From the NCBI RefSeq assembly GCF_041381155.1, contig NC_091137.1:22923655-22987654 (forward strand): a DNA stretch of 64,000 nt, read 5' to 3'. Both the position numbers and the translations under genes were made by a program. Each line of letters starts with the position of its first letter. Position 1 is the stretch's first letter. The notes beneath the pieces are model-generated. The model had not been told where the DNA came from, searched no databases, and was given only the letters and a program-made list of their open reading frames with translations. Source of the stretch: Argopecten irradians. Its lineage: Eukaryota > Mollusca > Bivalvia > Pectinida > Pectinidae. Positions 43,101-52,100 of this stretch are shown piece after piece.

Positions 43101-46100
43101 AATCTGAAGGTATTTTATTGTAGGGAATGAACATATCTAACTTTTACCCATGACATGTTTCCACAAAATATGTCTCGTTAAAAAGCTCGCTATTAGGTCA
43201 AAGTTTACAAAAAAGTGACTATTTTTAGATTTTTTTTATTATTTCATTTTTTCCCAACTTTTTGCAATACATCGATTCAGTATGTCATTTTGAAGGTTTT
43301 GATGTCTTCAAAAATAAAATTGGTCCACTAATTAATTTTTTATGACGTAATTAATATTTAACTAAGATTTTTTTGCAAATTTCGACAATTATATTTTAAA
43401 CATCTCCTCTGATTCCACCAGTCCGATCAAGCCCAAACTCACACAAGATCTTCCACTTATTACCGTGACTAATTCTTGTTAATATGGTGTTGATTCAAAT
43501 TCAAATATGGCCGCAATGACGTCACTTCCGGTTTAACCTAGACAGCCATAATTCGTTAACCACTGAGCCAATTCCTTTCAGTTTTTTATATGTTATGTAG
43601 AATAGCATACTGAGAAACTTTGTAATTGTACATTTTTCTCTAAAATGTCAACTTCCGGTTGTTTATTGACTCATAGTGCAAAATCGCCGTTTTCGGTGAA
43701 AATCACGAAAAAATCTTCTTGTCAAGTTCTACATAGTATAGAGGCTTCATGATTTGCATGAAGTAAGCTTAGGTAGTTGACTATCGGGTTTGAAAAAATA
43801 AACGAGCTTGACCTTCATCCAAGGTCACAGAGTGCGTGTGATTGTAGAGTTATGAAAATAATCCTGTGAAAATTCAGCTCATTGAGACAGCCGTAGCTCG
43901 TTAACCACAAAGCCAATTACTTTCATTTTTGGATATGTTATGTAGAATCAAAAATGAAACAATTCATTTTGTTACAACTTTTCTGTAAAACGTCAACTTC
44001 CGGTTGGAAATAAGGGACAAAGTTCAAAAATGCAATTTTTCGACAAAATCATTAAAAAATCTTCTTCTCAATTTCTAGAAGGCCTAGAGACCTAATATTA
44101 AGCATGAAGCATGCTGACATAAATGCCTACCAAGTTTGTTAATGTGATTGACCTTGACCTATATCAAAGGGCACTCGGGCTAACAATCCTAAAATCTTCA
44201 AATGACTTATTGTAAAGTTCTGAAAGGCCTAAGACCTGGTATTGGACTTTTGGTACGTTGAAACTAAGCGCTACCAAGTGTTTTATAAATGACCTTGAAC
44301 GAAGTAGCTTTTAGGTGAAAAGCCCGTCAAATTGTCCCGGTGACAATTTCTAGTTAAGACCTATTGTTTTCGTTAAGTTTCTTATTCTTATTCTTCTTAT
44401 TATTATTCTTCTTCCTGTTTTTGTGACCGCTCTATCGGTCAAACGGTAAGACATAGAATAAAAATGATTTCAGTATGTTTAAACCAAACATCTGAAGGTG
44501 TTCCATGAACAAAATTAAGTAGGTCAAAAAATCCAATATGGCCGCCATGACGGAACACCTAAAAACACCAAATCTGCTATAACTCAATAAGTATGAAAGC
44601 TATTTCAAATCTGAAGGTATTATTTTGTAGGGAATGAACATATCTAACTTTTACCCATGACATGTTTCCACAAAATATGTCTCGTTAAAAAGCTCGCTAG
44701 AGGTCAAAGTTTACAAAAAAGGGGCTATTTTTAGATTTTTTTTATTATTCAATTTTTTCAAAACATTTTACAATACATCGATGCAGTATCTCATTCTGAA
44801 GATTTTAATGTCTTTAAATTTAAAATTGGTCCACTAATTATTTATTTATGACGTAATTAATATTTAAGAAAGATTTTTTTGCAAATTTCGACAATTATAT
44901 TTTAAACATCTCCTCTGATTCCACCAGTGCGATCAAGCCCAAACTCACACAAGATCTTCCACTTGTCAACGGGACCAATTCTTGTTAATATGGTGTGGAT
45001 TCAAATTCAAAAATGGCCGCAATGACGTCACTTCCGGTTTAACCTTGACAGCCATAATTCGTTAACCACTGACTCAATTCCTTTGAGTTTTTTATATGTT
45101 ATGTAGAATAGCATACTGAGAAACTTTGTAATTGTACATTTTTCTTTAAAATGTCAACTTCCGGTTGATCATTGACTCATAATGGAAATTCGCCGTTTTT
45201 GGTGAAAATCACGAAAAAATCTTCTTGTCAAGTTCTACATAGTATAGAGACTTCATGATTTGCATGATGTAAGCTTAGGTAGTTGACTATCGGGTTTGAA
45301 AAAATCAACGAGCTTGACCTTCATCCAAGGTCACAGAGTGCGTGTGATTGTAGAGTTATGAAAATAATCTAGTGAAAATTCAGCTCATTGAGACAGCCGT
45401 AGCTCGTTAACCACAAAGTCAATTACTTTCATTTTTGGATATGTTATGTAGAATCAAAAATGAAACAATTCATTTTGTAACAACTTTTCTGTAAAACGTC
45501 AACTTCCGGTTGGAAATAAGGGACAAAGTTCAAAAATGCAATTTTTCCTCAAAATCATTAAAAAATCTTCTTCTCAATTTCTAGAAGGCCTAGAGACCTA
45601 ATATTAAGCATGAAGCATGCTGACATAAATGCCTACCAAGTTTGTTAATGTGATTGACCTTGACCTATATCAAAGGGCACTCGGGCTAACAATCCTAAAA
45701 TCTTCAAATGACTTATTGTAAAGTTCTGAAAGGCCTAAGACCTGGTATTGGACTTTTGGTACGTTGAAACTAAGCGCTACCAAGTGTTTTATAAATGACC
45801 TTGAACGAAGTAGCTTTTAGGTGAAAAGCCCGTCAAATTGTCCCGGTGACAATTTCTAGTTATTATTATTCTTCTTCCTGTTTTTGTGAACGCTCTATCG
45901 GTCAAACGGTAAGACATAGGATAAAAATGATTTCAGTATGTTTAAACCATGTATCTGAAGGTGTTCCATGAACAAAATTAAGTAGGTCAAAAATTCCAAA
46001 ATGGCCGCCATGACGTAAAACCTAAAAACACAAACTCTGCTATAATTCGAAAAGTATGAAAGCTATTTCAAATCCGAAGGTATTTTATTGTAGGGAATGA

Positions 46101-49100
46101 ACATATCTAACTTTTACCCATGACATGTTTCCACAAAATATGTCTCGTTAAAAAGCTCGCTAGAGGTCAAAGTTTACCTAATGTTACTATTTTTAGATTT
46201 TTTTTCATTATTCAAATTTTGCCAATATTTGTGCATTACATCGATGCAGTATGTCATTCTGAAGATTTTAATTTCTTCAAACTTAAAATTGATCCACTAA
46301 ATAATTTTTTATGACGTAATTAATATTTAACTAAGAATTTTTTGCAAATTTCGACAATTATATTTTAAACATCTCCTCTGATTCCACCAGTCCGATCAAG
46401 CCCAAACTCACACAAGTTCTTCAACTGATTACCGTGACTAATTCTTGTTAATATGGTGTTGATTCAAATTCAAATATGGCCGCAATGACGTCACTTCCGG
46501 TTTAACCTAGACAGCCATAACTCGTTAACCACTGAGCCAATTTCTTTCATTTTTTTATATGTTGTGTAGAATAGCATACTGAGAAACTTTGTAATTGTAC
46601 ATTTTTCTCTTAAATGTCAACTTCCGGTTGATCATTGACTCATAATGCAAATTCGCCGTTTTCGGTGAAAATCACGAAAACAACTTCTTGTCAAGTTCAG
46701 CATGGTATAGAGGCTTGATATTGAGCATGAAGTATGCTTAGGTAGTTGACTATCATGTTTGAAAAAATAAACGAGCTTGACCGTCATCCCAGGTCACAGA
46801 GTGCTTGTGATTTTAGAGCTATGAAAATGATCCAGTGAAAATACAGCTCATTGAGACAGCCGTAGCTCGTTAACCACACAGCCAATTTCTTTCATTTTTG
46901 GATATGTTATGTAGAATAAAAAATGAAACAATTAATTTTATCATCACTTTTCTGTAAAACGACAACTTCCGGTTTGAAATAAGGGACAAAATTCAAAAAT
47001 GCAATTTTTCGACAAAATCATTAAAAAATCTTCTTCTCAATTTCTAGAAGGCCTAGAGACCTAATATTAAGCATGAAGCAGGCTGACATAAATGCCTACC
47101 ACGTTTGTTAATGTGATTGACCTTGACCTATATCAAAGGGCACTCGGGCTAACAATCCTTAAATCTTCAAATGACTTATTGTAAAGTTCTGAAAGGCCTG
47201 GTATTGGACTTTTGGTAAGCTGAAACTAAGCGCTACCAAGTGTGTTATGAATTACCTTGAACGGAGTAGCTTTTAGGTGAAAAGCCCGTCAAATTGTCCC
47301 GGTGACAATTTCTAGTTCTTATTATTATTATTATTATTATTCTTCTTCCTGTTTTTGTGAACGCTCTATCGGTCAAACGGTAAGACATAGGATAAAAATG
47401 ATTTCAGTATGTTTAAACCAAACATCTGAAGGTGATCCATGAACAAAATTAAGTAGGTCAAAAAATCCAAAATGGCCGCCATGACGTAAAACCTTAAAAC
47501 ACAAAAAATGCTATAACTCAAAAAGTATGCAAGCTTTTTCAAATCTGAAGGTATGTTATTGTAGGGAATGAACATATCTAACTTTTACCCATGACATGTT
47601 TCCACAAAATATGTCTCGTTAAAAAGCTCGCTATGAGGTCGAAGTTTACCAAAAGTGACTATTTTTAGATTTTTTTTTATTATTCATTTTTTCCCCAACT
47701 TTTTTCAATACATCGACTCCGGATGTCATTTTGAAGGTTTTGGATGTCTTCAAAAATCAAATTGGTCCACTAATCAATTTTTTATGACGTAATTAATATT
47801 TAACTAAGATTTTTTTGCAAATTTCGACAATTATATTTTAAACATCTCCTCTGATTCCACCAGACCAATCAAGCCCAAACTCACACAAGATCTTCAACTG
47901 ATTACCGTGACTAATTCTTGTTAATATGGTGTTGATTCAAATTCAAATATGGCCGCAATGACGTCACTTCCGGTTTAACCTAGACAGCCATAACTCGTTA
48001 ACCACTGAGCCAATTTCTTTCAGTTTTTTATAGAAAATTCAGCTGACAACCGTGTTAGAACAACGCCAATACTTTCTGTTATGTAGAAACATACTGAGAA
48101 ACACTGTAATTGTACATTTTTCTCTAAAATGTCAACTTCCGGTTGTTTATTGACTCATAGTGCAAAATCGCCGTTTTCGGTGAAAATCACGAAAAAATCT
48201 TCTTGTCAAGTTCTACATGGTATAGAGGCTTCATGTTTTGCATGAAGTAAGCTTAGGTAGTTGACTACCGGATTTGAAAAAAATAAACGAGCTTGACCAT
48301 CATCCAAGGTCACAGAGTGCGTTTGATTGTAGAGTTATGAAAATAATCCTGTGAAAATTCAGCTCATTGAGACAGCCGTAGCCGGTTAACCACACAGCCA
48401 ATTCCTTTCATTTTTGGATATGTTATGAAGAATCAAAAATGAAACAATTAATTTAACAACCACTTTTCTGTAAAACGTCAACTTCCGGTTGGAAATAAGG
48501 GACAAAGTTCAAAAATGCAATTTTTCGACAAAATCATTAAAAAATCTTCTTGTCAATTTCTAGAAGGCATAGAGACCTAATTTTAAGCATGAAGCATGCT
48601 GATATCGATGTCTACCAAGTTTTTTAATGTGATTGACCTTGACCTATATCAAAGGGCACTCGGGCTAACAATCCTAAAATCTTCAAATGACTTATTGTAA
48701 AGTTCTGAAAGGCCTACGGCCTGGTATTGGACTTTTGGTACGTTGAAACTAAGCGCTACCAAGTGTGTTATGAATGACCTTGAACGGAGTAGCTTTTAGG
48801 TGAAAAGCCCGTCAAATTGTCCCGGTGACAATTTCTAGTTCTTATTATTATTCTTCTTCCTGTTTTTGTGAACGCTCTATCGGTCAAACGGTAAGACATA
48901 GGATAAAAATCATTTCAGTATGTTTAAACCAAACATCTGAAGGTGATCCATGGACAAAATTAAGTAGGTCAAAAAATCCAAAATGGCTGCCATGACGTAA
49001 AACCTAAACACACAAAAACTGCTATAACTCAAAAAATGTGAAAGCTATTGCAAATCTGAAGGTATTTTATTGTAGGGAATGAACATATCTAACTTTTACC

Positions 49101-52100
49101 CATGACATGTTTCCACAAAATATGTCTCATTAAAAAGCTCGCTAGAGGTCAAAGTTTACAAATAAGTAACTATTTTTAGAATTTTTTTATTATTCATTTT
49201 TTTCCAAAATTTTTGCATTAAATCGATGCAGTATGACATTTTGAAGATTTTGATGTCTTCAAACTTAAAATTGGTCCATTAATTATTTTTTTATGAAGTA
49301 ATTAATATTTAACTAAGACTTTTTTGCAAATTTCGACAATTCCATTTTAAACATCTTCTCTGATTCCACCAGTCCGATCAAGCCCAAACTCACACAAGTT
49401 CTTCAACTGATTACAGTGACTAATTCTTGTTAATATGGTGTTGATTCAAATTCAAATATGGCCGCAATGACGTCACTTCCGGTTTAACCTAGACAGCCAT
49501 AACTCGTTAACCACTGAGCCAATTTCTTTCAGTTTTTTATATGTTGTGTAGAATAGCATACTGAGAAACTTTGTAATTGTACATTTTTCTCTAAAATGTC
49601 AACTTCCGGTTGTTTATTGACTCATAGTGCAAAATCGCCGTTTTCGGTGAAAATCACGAAAAAATCTTCTTGTCAAGTTCTACATGGTATAGAGGCTTCA
49701 TGTTTTGCATGAAGTAAGCTTAGGTAGTTGACTACCGGATTTGAAAAAAATAAACGAGCTTGACCATCATCCAAGGTCACAGAGTGCGTTTGATTGTAGA
49801 GTTATGAAAATAATCCTGTGAAAATTCAGCTCATTGAGACAGCCGTAGCCGGTTAACCACACAGCCAATTCCTTTCATTTTTGGATATGTTATGAAGAAT
49901 CAAAAATGAAACAATTAATTTAACAACCACTTTTCTGTAAAACGTCAACTTCCGGTTGGAAATAAGGGACAAAGTTCAAAAATGCAATTTTTCGACAAAA
50001 TCATTAAAAAATCTTCTTGTCAATTTCTAGAAGGCATAGAGACCTAATTTTAAGCATGAAGCATGCTGATATCGATGTCTACCAAGTTTTTTAATGTGAT
50101 TGACCTTGACCTATATCAAAGGGCACTCGGGCTAACAATCCTAAAATCTTCAAATGACTTATTGTAAAGTTCTGAAAGGCCTACGGCCTGGTATTGGACT
50201 TTTGGTACGTTGAAACTAAGCGCTACCAAGTGTGTTATGAATGACCTTGAACGGAGTAGCTTTTAGGTGAAAAGCCCGTCAAATTGTCCCGGTGACAATT
50301 TCTAGTTATATTCCTTTTCGCTGGTTTACTACATCCCATGAATTTGGGCTGTTTATTATTTGGTGCACTGTCTTTATTGGACTGCCCATGGGCTTCTTGC
50401 TTCTTGTTATGTACTCTCTGTGTAACCTACATGCAGTATCCTGGGACACAAGAGAAGTCAGTACTGTTAATAAGACAAAAAAGGAGTTAGAGGAAGAAAC
50501 TGAACAGGCCAGACAGAAGGAGCTAGAAAAAAAGTAAAGGATTCATATCTCGTTTTCTTCCTGGTGTTAATCTCGGAGAAATATTTGAAGAATGGCGTCA
50601 GAAAAAGAAAAAGGATGACGAAACTGCAAAGGTTGTCAGAGAACTAAGTGCAAAAGTTGACAGCTTGATAAATGTATGGCTAGCAAAAAAACAATGTTGA
50701 CCCGTCTGTTTTATCAACAAAGACAAATCAATTATCAGAGAAATGTAAAGAGTAAAATATATCAGAGACATCAAACTCACATAATGAAAATGAAAGACAT
50801 CTTCCTCACCAAAGTCCTACAGAAACACTCCCTTATTGGACTGAACTTGAATGGTTAGGCAATGACAAGACTTCTAACTTACAAATAGAAGAGGAATTGT
50901 TCTGGAAGGAATTTATAGAAAAGTAAGAATATTACATATATTTACACTAAAATAGTTACGTATTGCTAACGGAATGTTAGGTTAGGAAACTGTAATGCGA
51001 TACCCAACAGAAAAAATGGAAACATTGAACGTTTTAGAGACCCCGAAGAGATATTGATATTGTGTACTGTCAATATGGTAGGTGTCGAGTGCCAATTGTC
51101 GACTGCTCTCATTTGTTAACATTAGATATACAAATGCTATGTTTGTAGATACAGATGCGTGAAAATCTGAGAAATGACCAAGCATATGGCTACAAAAATG
51201 ACAACACCATTGAATTCACAACTCATTTTAGATGCATAGTGTTTTCTCTCAAAATGACTATCAGTTATTTATTATTTTTTTTTATAAAATTATCAACTTC
51301 CAGGAGAAACGAATACGATATATTTCATATCCCCATTTGTCTTTTGTTTGACTTACGTAACATCTCAACCTTTTATTGTCGTGCAGATTAAATTTCATTA
51401 CCTTTCATAAATGTTATGAGTATGGGTAAAAAATTGGTATTCCCTCCTGGCAGGTGTTATTATATCGGTTTTGCCTAAACCAGGATATAAAGTGCCAGTG
51501 TAAAGAATTTTGAATAAGCTCAGGATCCATGTATTTGATGTTAGAACGTTGAATATCTACAATACCAGACGACTAGAAGAGTTATCTCCCTTTTGTTCAA
51601 ATAGTTCAAAAATTTCTCATGATTAAGGGAAATGAAAGCCCGACGTAAAAACCATCTCTAGATCACCTGCTTGATAAAACCATCTTTCTAGGGTCATAAA
51701 TTATGATGCAATGTAACCTGTATATAATGACCATCTGGTTAAAAATCAATCTCACTCTGATATATGGGTTGTTGTTTTACAAACATTAAGTATTCCTTTA
51801 TTCAAATGAGTGTTATATTTGTTATTGAATGATGAATTGTTTACAACACGCATGGGATGACTTATGATTCCCAGAAAAAAGTTTTTCGTTGAATGAAATT
51901 CGAACATGAACGGTTGTTATGTTAAGTTTTTTTTTGTATTCAAAATTGACCCGTCATCAATATAACAGAACCATGTAGTAGACATTAAAATATTTTGATA
52001 TATAAGTTTATTCTTTTGTAATACTAAATTGTTTTATCGGATTAAAAACTACTTAATAGTATATGCAGTGAAATAAGCTTCTATTAGCATCTGATGTGAT

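Larger units (their letters stand above)
25284..50305 (+). repeat. 25-kb head-to-tail array, 16 units of 1.46-1.82 kb, Helitron-like ends
   Basis: Sixteen units, each starting near CCTGTTTTTGTGAACGC and ending at a hairpin (AAATTGTC-CCGGT-GACAATTT) followed by CTAG. Unit ends: 26983, 28500, 29978, 31569, 33184, 34676, 36151, 37974, 39526, 40999, 42811, 44353, 45859, 47315, 48838, 50305. Units are joined by variable (ATT/CTT)n spacers, some carrying a 55-bp module. Copies are highly similar, with the 3' half more uniform than the 5' half. No unit encodes a recognisable protein. Orientation is the same as CHS-A. A hairpin just before a terminal CTAG, plus insertion that need not duplicate target bases, resembles non-autonomous Helitron/Helentron elements. 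A conventional satellite is the alternative. Confidence 0.95.

Noticed and set aside
27062..47575. Repeated minus-strand frames beginning MFIPYNNIPSDLKK in array units 2, 4 and 15
   Set aside because: Present in only some units, disrupted in others, hydrophobic by AT-rich composition and without similarity; no sign of selection for protein.
25284..50305. CRISPR array or rDNA/histone cluster
   Set aside because: Units are about 1.5 kb without short repeat-spacer structure and contain no rRNA or histone sequence; the host is an animal.
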